From Faecalicatena contorta (GTDB lineage Bacteria; Bacillota; Clostridia; Lachnospirales; Lachnospiraceae): a stretch of 64,000 bases of DNA. Below are positions 37,175-44,268 of the stretch, piece by piece. The stretch is from positions 94,179 to 158,178 of the forward strand of contig NZ_QGDS01000003.1 in assembly GCF_003149105.1 (NCBI RefSeq). Reading direction: 5' to 3'. The position numbers were made by a program, and so were the translations under genes. Under the pieces are notes generated by a model. That model saw only the letters and a program-made list of their open reading frames with translations, did no database searches and had not been told where the DNA came from. How positions within the stretch are numbered: the stretch's first letter is position 1; the number at the start of each line of letters is the position of its first letter.

Positions 37175-37501
37175 ATGAAAAACAATGAAAATATAGAACA
37201 ACAAAACATGGAACAACAAAGCTGTAATAATTGGCCGAGCTGCAATCCTTGTAGATGCGGTCGGTGCCCCTGCCCTCCACGACCCGTATGTCCAACAGGT
37301 CCTACCGGTCCCACAGGTCCGACTGGTCCCGCAGGAGGGCCTACTGGTCCTACTGGTGCAACCGGCCCAACGGGGGCAACAGGGGCGTATATAATAGGAA
37401 AACAAACTACCTGTAAAAATGCGGTTCCATTAAACCGCGTTCTGATGGGTATTGACCTCGATGTATTCAGCTATTCGGCGGTACTCATTAGCGAATTTTA
37501 A
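37175..37501 (+). pseudogene. Collagen-like protein gene cut by the ICE
   Basis: An exosporium-type protein starting MKNNENIEQQNMEQQ, then a Cys-rich stretch (CNPCRCGRCPCPPRPVCP) and eleven or so Gly-Xaa-Thr/Ala triplets (GPTGPTGPTG, GPTGATGPTG). The repeat stops after GATGA, and the frame then runs into the left end of the ICE; its last 20 or so codons are antisense to the recombinase gene. AAAGGAG lies before the ATG. The rest of the gene, often a globular C-terminal domain, should lie beyond the right ICE end. Confidence 0.85.
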
Positions 37502-39109
37502 GCTAACGCTTATATTGCCATTTTCGTACACCTTGATTTGCTCTACGAGTTCAATTAAGACCTCTCTTGTCAGTTTGTCGATATTTTCATATTTTCTAAA
37601 GGTAGCTAAGAATGGGTTTTCTGTATCAATCCCATTTTCAAGTTCTTCCTTTTCTTCATGCAGATTGTCAATAACTTCGTTAAGTGCTTCAATTTGTCGC
37701 TCGTAATCTTCTTGCATATGGCGGTACTGCTTATGAGAAATCTCTCCGTCTTTCCAATCTTGATAGATACTTTGTTGATAACGTGTAATTTTGGAAAGTT
37801 CTTTTTCCTTTGCCGCTATGAGTTCATTCAGTTTTATAGACTGGCTTTTCTGCAAGGGGGCAGTATTGATACGGGAAACAATTTCAGAAAATGCTACCGC
37901 AACATAAACCTGTTGGCGAATGGCATACAGTACACCTTGTTCCAAGTGATTATGGCGTATTGTATGTTTTGTGCAAGCTGTTTTTGACTGATCTTTATAG
38001 GTGCGGCAATAGTAATAGACATTTGCTCTTACTTTGCTTCGTGTCATAGCCTTACCACAATCGGCACAACGCAGAAAACCGCTGAACAAATACAATCCCT
38101 TTTCTTGTGGTGCGGTACGGGTGTCCTTTTTCATAAGGTCTTGTACCTTTGCAAAATCCTCCCGGCTGATAATCGGTTCATGGGTATTTTCAACAATGTA
38201 CCATTCATCTTCCGGGACAGTTTCCTGCACATGGATTTTATAACTTTTTATGCGGTAACGCCCTTGTACCATATCGCCAACATAAATACGGTTTTTCAAA
38301 ATGCCGGTTATACTGATTGCCGCCCATAGAGATTTGCCCTCTGTAGCATTAGGATTTTGATATTTCATACCCTTACTTTTCTTGTAAGCCGCTGGACATA
38401 AAATACCACTATTATTGAGTTTTCGTACAATCGCATTTTTGCTCATGCCCTCTAAAAACCATGCGAATATGCTTTTCACATTTTCAGCCGCTTCTCCATC
38501 AATAACAAGGGCATTTTTATCCTCCGGGTCTTTCATATAACCGTAAGCCGCAAAAGAACCGATATGTAACCCTTTTTCCCGCTTCTTATCAAAAGTTCTC
38601 CGAATGCTTTCTGATGTACCTCTTGCGTGTTCTTCGTTCAAAACACCTTGAACCGGAACAGCGATATTTTGAGCGTTTTGGGGGTCTTTATAGGTATCTA
38701 TGGGCTGTTGGTAAAGAGAGATAAACCGCACATCATTTCGTGGAAACCAGTCGCCAAGATAATAGCTTTGGTCGCCATTGTTACGAAAACTTCTTGCAAG
38801 GTTCTTAACAACCACGCAGTTGACTTTACTTTTTTGAATATCGGACAAAAGTCTTTGGAAATTCTCACGTTCTTCATCTGTTGTACCGCTTACACCATCG
38901 TCAACATATTCCCCAACGAAAATGTATTCGTCGCCATCGTCCTGCTGTTCAAGAAAATCGGTTAGGATAAGTCTTTGATTGGTAATGCTCTCGGATTCAT
39001 CTTTCCCGCGTTTATCCTCACGGGATAAACGAATATAAAATGCAACATACCATACCTTGTTTTTTGGTGCTGATTTTGTAATGGTCTGCCTGTCGGCTAC
39101 TCGTGCCAT
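37430..39109 (-). CDS. Large serine recombinase (TndX/TnpX-like integrase)
   Basis: 559 residues. The resolvase domain carries the nucleophile Ser29 in YIRLSRED, with DGVSGTTDEERENFQRLL and VVVKNLARSFRN downstream. The recombinase domain (about 170-290) is followed by a zinc beta-ribbon with FLRCADCGKAM and YYYCRTY..C, then a coiled coil (about 420-490). This should excise and insert the ICE at a dinucleotide crossover. The stop codon lies inside a small hairpin (GCGGTTccattAAACCGC) next to the left ICE end. Confidence 0.94.
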   Translation of the reverse strand: MARVADRQTITKSAPKNKVWYVAFYIRLSREDKRGKDESESITNQRLILTDFLEQQDDGDEYIFVGEYVDDGVSGTTDEERENFQRLLSDIQKSKVNCVVVKNLARSFRNNGDQSYYLGDWFPRNDVRFISLYQQPIDTYKDPQNAQNIAVPVQGVLNEEHARGTSESIRRTFDKKREKGLHIGSFAAYGYMKDPEDKNALVIDGEAAENVKSIFAWFLEGMSKNAIVRKLNNSGILCPAAYKKSKGMKYQNPNATEGKSLWAAISITGILKNRIYVGDMVQGRYRIKSYKIHVQETVPEDEWYIVENTHEPIISREDFAKVQDLMKKDTRTAPQEKGLYLFSGFLRCADCGKAMTRSKVRANVYYYCRTYKDQSKTACTKHTIRHNHLEQGVLYAIRQQVYVAVAFSEIVSRINTAPLQKSQSIKLNELIAAKEKELSKITRYQQSIYQDWKDGEISHKQYRHMQEDYERQIEALNEVIDNLHEEKEELENGIDTENPFLATFRKYENIDKLTREVLIELVEQIKVYENGNISVSLKFANEYRRIAEYIEVNTHQNAV

Positions 39110-39192
39110 GTGTCCTCCTCTCTATCACATTACACCTATATTATACCATTTTGGCGTAATGCGAACAATGTTGTCGGAGGCGCAAAGTCGCA

Positions 39193-39459
39193 TTATAAGC
39201 CACTTTTCTTGCGTATGAGGAAGTTTTCAAGTACCTCTTGAGCTGACGGTGCATTGTCGTCAAATTCAAGTTTGATACCCATATCCCCATAACGAAAGCA
39301 TAAGGGATTTTTCAGCTTCTCCAAAACATAGGTCAGCCGTTTCTCTTTAGGCAGGGAATTATCAAGTTCCAACATACTTATATCAGCCAGTTTCCCTACC
39401 TCTACCGTTTCTATATTTACGCTCATAAAATCATCTACCATTTTCGGCGTAATCATCAT
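39193..39459 (-). CDS. Small conserved ICE protein, DUF6870-like
   Basis: About 88 residues starting MMITPKMVDDFMSVNIETVE or nearby; DISMLELDNSLPKEKRLTYV and LKNPLCFRYGDMGIKLEF resemble the DUF6870 family found in CTn elements (recalled, not searched). No enzymatic motif. AGGAGG lies 4-10 bases before three consecutive ATGs, so the exact start is uncertain. It lies 83 bp upstream of the recombinase gene and may influence integration or excision. Confidence 0.65.
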   Translation of the reverse strand: MMITPKMVDDFMSVNIETVEVGKLADISMLELDNSLPKEKRLTYVLEKLKNPLCFRYGDMGIKLEFDDNAPSAQEVLENFLIRKKSGL

Positions 39460-39524
39460 CATGCACCTCCTGTTCTGCATGATTCAATATATGCGTTTCC
39501 CAGTTTGTCCTATGAGGAAACACA

Positions 39525-39570
39525 AAAGGCCACCACCTTTTATCATAAAAGTGGTAGCCTTTAATTTTTC
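39525..39570 (+). terminator. Bidirectional hairpin
   Basis: AGGCcACCAC..TTTT pairs with AAAAGTGGTaGCCT. TTAATTTTT follows on plus, and AAAGG..TTTTG on minus. It separates the small ICE gene from the structured region to its right. Confidence 0.65.
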
Positions 39571-39575
39571 CTCAT

Positions 39576-39600
39576 ACTTCGGGCCAAGTTGTCCCGAAGT
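39576..39600. repeat. ICE palindrome copy 1
   Basis: Arms ACTTCGGGCCAA and TTGTCCCGAAGT (one change from consensus). It lies just right of the 39525 hairpin, in a spacer. Confidence 0.9.
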
Positions 39601-39612
39601 CAATGGGACTGT

Positions 39613-39672
39613 TTAATAGTGTTGTTTCGCTTTCTCTACGCTACGCATATTGAAAACCTTGTTGCTTTCCAT
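39613..39672 (-). CDS. Candidate 19-aa peptide
   Basis: ATG with AGGA 8 bases upstream encodes MESNKVFNMRSVEKAKQHY and a TAA stop. No family known. The 12-base CCATTTCGATTT around its start also occurs at the sigma-gene ribosome site (40559-40570). Translation is unproven. Confidence 0.35.
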   Translation of the reverse strand: MESNKVFNMRSVEKAKQHY

Positions 39673-40127
39673 TTCGATTTTCCTATTGTTAAAATAGGGG
39701 GCGTACTGTGCCGGAAATAATCGGGCTGTCATTAGACAGAAAAACCCGGAACGGTACGCCCTATATATATAAACGATGATTCGGACGGGCGGCGGCAACC
39801 ACCCTCATAGGAATTTCACCTCACCCCATGCTTATGGCGTGGCGGTCAATGCTGTGAAGCGTTCAAACCGCAAGTATCAATGTACCAATCCAGAGATTAT
39901 CGCCGGGCGACTTGCCATTTCCACCCTGTCGCAGTTGGTATTTTTCGCTCACACCCCGTTTAGGTCTTTCCCCCTTTCAGCGGACGGTCATGGCGTACCC
40001 TGCGGCTCGGCTCCTCCTAGATTGAAAGTATCCGAATCATCGGTATTCAGTTGTCAAAGGGCATTAGAAAGAAAAGAAATTCTTTCTAATAGCCATGTGA
40101 TTTAGAGGACAAATTCGGAACAGGTAA
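39673..40127. other. Gene-poor regulatory stretch of the ICE
   Basis: Holds the 64-nt stem-loop and a GC-rich stretch (39780-40020). Plus-strand open frames here lack ribosome sites and a protein-like pattern. The stretch separates the sigma gene from the recombinase end and probably contains promoter and leader sequence. Confidence 0.5.
39698..39761 (-). other. 64-nt three-tier stem-loop
   Basis: GGGCGTAC/GTACGCCC, then CCGG/CCGG, then CTGTC/GACAG nest around a four-base loop. It lies in a 500-bp gene-poor stretch upstream of the 19-aa open frame. It is a candidate structured RNA, attenuator or protein-binding DNA site. Confidence 0.55.
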
Positions 40128-40547
40128 TTATAAGTTTTTCAAATATTTTTCCATGTTCCGAAGTCCTCGTTCAATAGAAACTCTGACAGCCTTTTCATCT
40201 ACGCCCTCGGCTCGTGCAATATCTGATTTGCTTATGCCAAGTATGTAATGAGCGTAAATCCGTTTCCCCTGCTTGTCCGGCAAAGAGGCCATAGCCGCCT
40301 GTAATTGTTCTGCTGTCATTTTGCGTTCATAGAGTTCGCAGGGAGTAAGCGAAACGAACAGAATTTCATTTTCAATTCCATCGCCTGCGTCCAGAGAGTA
40401 GTGAGCCTTATTGTAAAAACGGCGGCGAATGTAGTTCTGTTCCACTCGCTCCGCTTCCAAAAGGGCGGCTTCCACTTCATCGGGTATCTCAATAAAAAAG
40501 TCAGTATTATAAAACGGGTAAAAATCCCGCAGATTGATTTTTGCCAT
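40128..40547 (-). CDS. Sigma-70-like factor of the conjugative element
   Basis: About 139 residues; starts MAKINLRDFYPFYNTDFFIE. A polar N-terminal half (RRRFYNKAHYSLD) is followed by a region-4-like HTH: LPDKQGKRIYAHYILGISKS, DIARAEGVDEKAVRVSIERG. This class is conserved near the recombination genes of CTn elements and is presumed to switch element genes on. ATG 40547 has GGAGG 8 bases upstream, but that site lies inside a perfect 14-bp stem, so translation may be gated. Confidence 0.85.
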   Translation of the reverse strand: MAKINLRDFYPFYNTDFFIEIPDEVEAALLEAERVEQNYIRRRFYNKAHYSLDAGDGIENEILFVSLTPCELYERKMTAEQLQAAMASLPDKQGKRIYAHYILGISKSDIARAEGVDEKAVRVSIERGLRNMEKYLKNL

Positions 40548-40556
40548 ATGGCGTTC

Positions 40557-40597
40557 CTCCATTTCGATTTTTTAGGGATTTGCAAATCGAAATGGAG
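40557..40597 (-). promoter_or_regulatory. Hairpin sequestering the sigma-gene ribosome site
   Basis: In the minus-strand transcript CTCCATTTCGATTT pairs perfectly with AAATCGAAATGGAG around a 13-base loop. The right arm covers four of the five bases of GGAGG. If the transcript starts above 40597, the ribosome site is hidden. Confidence 0.75.
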
Positions 40598-40624
40598 TAA
40601 GGCGGAGAGCGACAGCGGGGTCGG

Positions 40625-40649
40625 ACTTCGGGCCAAGTTGGCCCGAAGC
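40625..40649. repeat. ICE palindrome copy 2
   Basis: Consensus arms, last base C instead of T. It lies 28 bp upstream of the sequestering hairpin of the sigma gene. Confidence 0.92.
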
Positions 40650-40753
40650 GACCAATAAGCTTGTCCCCGAAAGCTGTCTGTTTAGAGTGGTTTCCCGTCA
40701 AAAAAAGGTATAAAAAAACACCTTTACGGAGAAATTCCCGAAAGATGTCGAAT

Positions 40754-40777
40754 AAAAAATGAGCGGAGTACCCGCTC
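40754..40777 (-). terminator. Terminator after 21-aa open frame
   Basis: Minus strand: GAGCGG gtact CCGCTC followed by ATTTTTTATT. It lies about 45 bp past the small open frame stop. Confidence 0.75.
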
Positions 40778-40823
40778 ATAATTTTCTGTAATTTTTTGAA
40801 GCTATGTAGGATTAGGATTTCTG

Positions 40824-40889
40824 CTACATCCAGCCGTCACAGTAATGTGGCGGCTCCTCATGGATAGAAGATAGCGGCTTAATGTACAT
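40824..40889 (-). CDS. 21-aa small open frame with strong ribosome site
   Basis: The ATG is preceded by GGAGG at exactly 8 bases. The peptide begins MYIKPLSSIHEE and ends HYCDGWM, then TAG. A good terminator follows, so it may be a free-standing small-protein gene or a leader peptide. No family recognised. It lies in the gene-poor stretch between the membrane gene (41126) and the sigma gene. Confidence 0.5.
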   Translation of the reverse strand: MYIKPLSSIHEEPPHYCDGWM

Positions 40890-40968
40890 AAAATGAACCT
40901 CCTATACTCAAGCCGCCTTTGCTAAGAATAAAATTATGCCCCCCCACAAGCCCACTATTTAGAACGTG

Positions 40969-41003
40969 AAACGGCGGCTTTGATTATTTCAAAACCGCCG
41001 TTT
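40969..41003 (-). terminator. Terminator after membrane gene 41126
   Basis: The minus strand reads AAACGGCGG ... CCGCCGTTT, a 9-bp perfect stem with an inner TTTTG/CAAA. The T-run is short. Confidence 0.6.
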
Positions 41004-41125
41004 GCATTAAGCATAGCAATATATTCACCAAACCAACGGTTTTTTTATTATGCCGTGAGGCATGGTGAATTTTTATTATATAAATTTCTGTATGCCCTGA
41101 ACCTTAGCGCACTATCATTCCGTTA

Positions 41126-41344
41126 TCATAAAAATTTAGAATAAAATTTGTCTATCTCTAATGCTTTAAGTAACTTGACTCCGTTGACTATATAAAATGT
41201 GCAAGGAATCAGCGAAATAACAAATAAAATAGTGCTGTAAATGCTGTCCACTTCTACAAACAAAGCGATTACAAGTAAGATTACCGCAAATAAAAACAAG
41301 GACACAATCGCACGTAGAAACAATTTTTTTATGCTTTTTTCCAT
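41126..41344 (-). CDS. Small two-TM membrane protein, unknown
   Basis: About 72 residues: a basic N-terminus (MEKSIKKLFLRA), a first helix at about 13-32 and a second at about 38-58. No family recognised. ATG 41344 has AAGGGAG 6 bases upstream; a longer frame includes that site. It lies 82 bp past the cupin gene and may be the last gene of the cargo operon. Confidence 0.6.
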   Translation of the reverse strand: MEKSIKKLFLRAIVSLFLFAVILLVIALFVEVDSIYSTILFVISLIPCTFYIVNGVKLLKALEIDKFYSKFL

Positions 41345-41426
41345 AATTACTCCCTTCCATGGGATAAAACAAGGCATACAACTGATAGACTTACATAATT
41401 CTTTGCTTATCCAAGAACCAATGCAA

Positions 41427-41744
41427 TTATAGATAATCTTCCCTTATCGGAGTAAATACATCAATTACCTCTCCACCCTCAATCACTTTGAACGAATGAG
41501 GAACATTTCCCGGAACCGCATAGCTGTCGCCGGGATTTAACTCATACTCCTGCCCGTCAACAGTCATTAAATACTTTCCAGAAATCACATAACCACTTTG
41601 TTCATGGGGGTGTTGATGGAGCGTTGCAAAATTGCCTTCCACATAATTCATCTTGCACACCATCGACTTTTCACCGACTGCGAGGGAATCAAGTGAAACC
41701 CCCTTAAATACCCTCTTTTTCGCTGCTTCTTTTTTGGTTACCAT
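41427..41744 (-). CDS. Single-domain cupin protein
   Basis: 105 residues. The cupin motif 1 reads LHQHPHEQSGYVISGKYLMT, with two metal His and Glu. Motif 2 is PGDSYAVPGNVPHSFKV with the last His. Small cupins bind a metal and act as sensors, isomerases or dioxygenases; the substrate is unknown. AGGAGG lies before the ATG. It is 24 bp downstream of the decarboxylase gene, in the LysR-linked operon. Confidence 0.88.
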   Translation of the reverse strand: MVTKKEAAKKRVFKGVSLDSLAVGEKSMVCKMNYVEGNFATLHQHPHEQSGYVISGKYLMTVDGQEYELNPGDSYAVPGNVPHSFKVIEGGEVIDVFTPIREDYL

Positions 41745-41768
41745 AATGAATCCTCCTGATTTTATTTT

Positions 41769-43199
41769 TTATGCACAAGCTGATTCTTCGGCAATTTTTT
41801 GAATCTTTGCAAGCAAAGCCTCTAAATCCTGCCTGTCTGTAAGTGGATTCATGAGAGTAATGCGCAGATAAAATTTACCTCTGACTGTTGTGCTTACAAC
41901 GTAAAAGGTTCCATCCCTAAGAAGTTCATCAAGCACCTTTTTATTCAATTCATCATGGTTTGTCCTCTCCGACAAATAGCGGAAACAGACAATATTGCTG
42001 ACCGGCTCAAGCGCTAGTTCCATATTCTTCTGCTCTTTTACTATTTCGGCAAATTGCCTGCCCAAATCGTAAAGTGTATCAACATTCTGACGGTATATCT
42101 CATCGCCATACAAGCGCATGATAGCATATGTGTGGAGAACGGTGATTGGCTTTGTACATTCTAGCGTGTGTCTGGCAGAATTGTACCATTCTTCTGCCTG
42201 CTGGTCCTGCCATAAATAAGCAGCTTTGGGCGAAAACTCGTTTGCCTTTCTGTTTCTGGAATTGTATATGATAGCAGTGGAAAGCGGTGGCACAAGCATC
42301 ATTTTATGGAAATCCAAAATGAGTGAATCGGATTTCTCTATACCATTTAACAGATGTTTGTATTTATCAGAGAAAATCACAGCACCACCATGGGCACCGT
42401 CCACATGGAACCATAAATGGTGTTTTTGTGCAAAGCCTGCAACTGCTGTCAAGTCGTCATAAGCCCCAACAGAGGTGGTGCAGGCACAACCTACAACGCA
42501 AAAAACAAGCTTGCCATCTGATACTGCTTGCCGGTAGGCACTTTCCAGTAGTTCTGGCCGAATACTAAAGTGATCGTCAACCGGAACCTTTATTATGTTT
42601 TCGGTTTTGATACCCATTATTTTTGCGGCCCGCTCCACGCTGTAATGGGCTTCTTCTGATACCATGATGGCCAGATTATGATAATCCTTCTCCGCTATGC
42701 CCGAAGATGTACGGGCCGTAACGAGGGCGGTCAGATTGCCAAGAGAGCCACCGGAGGTTACAAACCCGGTGGAGCCCCTGTCGTATCCGAATTTTTCTGC
42801 AAGATGCCCGATTATGACTTTTTCCATGGAATTTCCAGCCATTCCTAATTCATATACCGTTGTGCAGTTATTCAGGTAACCTATGATTGCAGAGGTTAAA
42901 GCGGTTACCGGCAGTGTTGTTGCAACCTGATGCCCCATATACCCTTTGCTGTGAAAATTGATGGAATGGGAAAATACGTTTTTACAAAGACCTGGTAAGT
43001 CTACTGAGTCGGAGGATACAAAGTCCTCCTGCCAAAACCGCAGTTGTTCTTCGGGGGAAGCCCATTCAATTGTTTTACCCGATTGTTTGGATTGGGATGC
43101 CTGTAAATGCTCAGCAATAATATCAGTTACTTGTTGAGCGTCTTTTCTAAATTTATCGGCGGAATAGGCTTTGCCGAGAATGTTATCAGTTGTTTTCAT
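41769..43199 (-). CDS. Group II PLP-dependent amino-acid decarboxylase
   Basis: About 476 residues of the glutamate/2,4-diaminobutyrate/aromatic decarboxylase family. Motifs: FVTSGGSLGNLTALVTAR, SEEAHYSVERAAKIMGI, WFHVDGAHGGAVIFS (PLP-binding Asp) and LILDFHKMMLVPPLSTA with the Schiff-base Lys. The HKMM form recalls diaminobutyrate or aromatic decarboxylases, but the substrate cannot be set by eye. ATG 43199 preferred over an in-frame GTG (43211). It is cargo of the ICE, flanked by a YbaK deacylase and a cupin. Confidence 0.87.
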   Translation of the reverse strand: MKTTDNILGKAYSADKFRKDAQQVTDIIAEHLQASQSKQSGKTIEWASPEEQLRFWQEDFVSSDSVDLPGLCKNVFSHSINFHSKGYMGHQVATTLPVTALTSAIIGYLNNCTTVYELGMAGNSMEKVIIGHLAEKFGYDRGSTGFVTSGGSLGNLTALVTARTSSGIAEKDYHNLAIMVSEEAHYSVERAAKIMGIKTENIIKVPVDDHFSIRPELLESAYRQAVSDGKLVFCVVGCACTTSVGAYDDLTAVAGFAQKHHLWFHVDGAHGGAVIFSDKYKHLLNGIEKSDSLILDFHKMMLVPPLSTAIIYNSRNRKANEFSPKAAYLWQDQQAEEWYNSARHTLECTKPITVLHTYAIMRLYGDEIYRQNVDTLYDLGRQFAEIVKEQKNMELALEPVSNIVCFRYLSERTNHDELNKKVLDELLRDGTFYVVSTTVRGKFYLRITLMNPLTDRQDLEALLAKIQKIAEESACA

Positions 43200-43235
43200 A
43201 CTTTTTGTCACCTGTCCTTTTTATTCCCTATGAGA

Positions 43236-43715
43236 TTATTCGTTTACATACCAGCCCTTGCATACATCTACCCAGCCAGAATGATATGCATGTTGCTCCA
43301 ATTCCTCCAGCGAAAGTTCAATTGTACTGTTTGCATTGCCACCGGCAGTATAAACAATATCAAATCGTTTGAGAGATACGTCCAAATAAACCTTGACGCC
43401 TTCATGAATCGCAAAAGGGCAGACCGCACCCGGCGCATGGCCTATAAGAACTTCCACCTGATCGCCGGGTATCATCACTGCTTTTTGATGAAAGCAGGCT
43501 TTATATTTGGTGTTGTTTACTTTAGCGTCGCCAGCCATTACAACCAAAGCAGGTTCTCCATCTTGAATGAAAGACATTGTTTTCGCAATCCGTGCTGGCT
43601 CACACCCAATGGCTTCTGCGGCGTGTTCTACTGTATCCCCGATGTGTTCCCTGAGTACAACGCGCTCACCCAAGCCAACACCGTCAAAATATTCTTTTAC
43701 TTTTTCATAAGACAT
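43236..43715 (-). CDS. YbaK/EbsC-type aminoacyl-tRNA deacylase
   Basis: 159 residues of the prolyl-tRNA editing (INS-like) fold: EHAAEAIGCEPARIAKTMSF (with the conserved Lys), LVVMAGDAKVNNTKYK, GHAPGAVCPFAIHEGVKVYLD-type motif (HAPGAVCPFAIHEG) and YTAGGNANSTIELS. Relatives clear mischarged tRNA, often Cys-tRNA-Pro or non-protein amino acids. Next to a decarboxylase it may protect translation from that enzyme's substrate or product; this is inference. AGGAGG before the ATG. Confidence 0.88.
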   Translation of the reverse strand: MSYEKVKEYFDGVGLGERVVLREHIGDTVEHAAEAIGCEPARIAKTMSFIQDGEPALVVMAGDAKVNNTKYKACFHQKAVMIPGDQVEVLIGHAPGAVCPFAIHEGVKVYLDVSLKRFDIVYTAGGNANSTIELSLEELEQHAYHSGWVDVCKGWYVNE

Positions 43716-43727
43716 TGTAGTGACCTC

Positions 43728-44159
43728 CTATACTTTTTCACTAGTTGCAAACATGGTAGACATCATTTTTGCAAGTATTTTATTAGCTTCATCTGTAACT
43801 GTTGCTTCAACAACAACCAGTATTTTTCCGACCTTTATCACTTCGCCAATGGCTATTACTTTTTTTGTAGTAGCCGGGCGCATTAAGTTTATTTTTAGTT
43901 CAACTGTCAAAACCTCGGAATTTTCCGGCATTGTAGTTAAAGCGGCATATCCACCCGCTACATCTGCTAAGGTAGTAATGACCCCACCATGTAACAGTCC
44001 TTGCTGTTGAAGCAAAATATCCTTGCTTTCACAAGAAATAGACACCTTTCCCTTTTCAACGTTTTCAATCTTTGCCCCGATAAGAGATAAAAAACTCTGC
44101 TTTTCAAAGTTCTTGGAAACTCTTTCATATAGCTTGCTATTCGTTTGGGAAAAGTCCAT
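43728..44159 (-). CDS. PaaI-family hotdog thioesterase
   Basis: About 143 residues; the hotdog motif LHGGVITTLADVAGGYAALT is clear, followed by VELKINLMRPATTKKVIAIG and KILAKMMSTMF. Such proteins hydrolyse small acyl-CoA or aromatic thioesters. ATG 44159 has GAGGTG 7 bases upstream, better than the in-frame GTG 44168. First gene of the cargo operon, divergent from the LysR gene. Confidence 0.87.
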   Translation of the reverse strand: MDFSQTNSKLYERVSKNFEKQSFLSLIGAKIENVEKGKVSISCESKDILLQQQGLLHGGVITTLADVAGGYAALTTMPENSEVLTVELKINLMRPATTKKVIAIGEVIKVGKILVVVEATVTDEANKILAKMMSTMFATSEKV

Positions 44160-44199
44160 TAAATTCACCTCTTCCTTGCCTTTCTTTTGGATTTATTAT

Positions 44200-44249
44200 A
44201 TACTTCTCCTTAGGATAAGTAAAACAAATATATCTAATGCAATCATTAG
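44200..44249. promoter_or_regulatory. Divergent control region with LysR-type palindromes
   Basis: ACTTcTCCttaGGAtAAGT (44202-44220) and CTAATGcaatCATTAG (44234-44249) are dyads between the LysR gene and the operon it faces. They fit LysR boxes for self-repression and activation. Confidence 0.5.
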
Positions 44250-44268
44250 AAAGGACGATTTGTGGATT

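Larger units (their letters stand above)
40650..41125. other. Intergenic stretch with two terminators and one small open frame
   Basis: Apart from the 21-aa frame and the terminators at 40754 and 40969, it holds a GCCG/CGGC hairpin (around 40833-40854) inside the small frame. No larger gene seen. Confidence 0.5.

Noticed and set aside
39776-40105. Plus-strand open frame of 109 codons in the ICE spacer
   Set aside because: No ribosome site, composition unlike a protein, and it overlaps a region that looks like leader or regulatory DNA.
44023-44268. N-terminal extension of the LysR frame
   Set aside because: It is antisense to the thioesterase gene; the LysR family starts at the later Met, immediately before the HTH.
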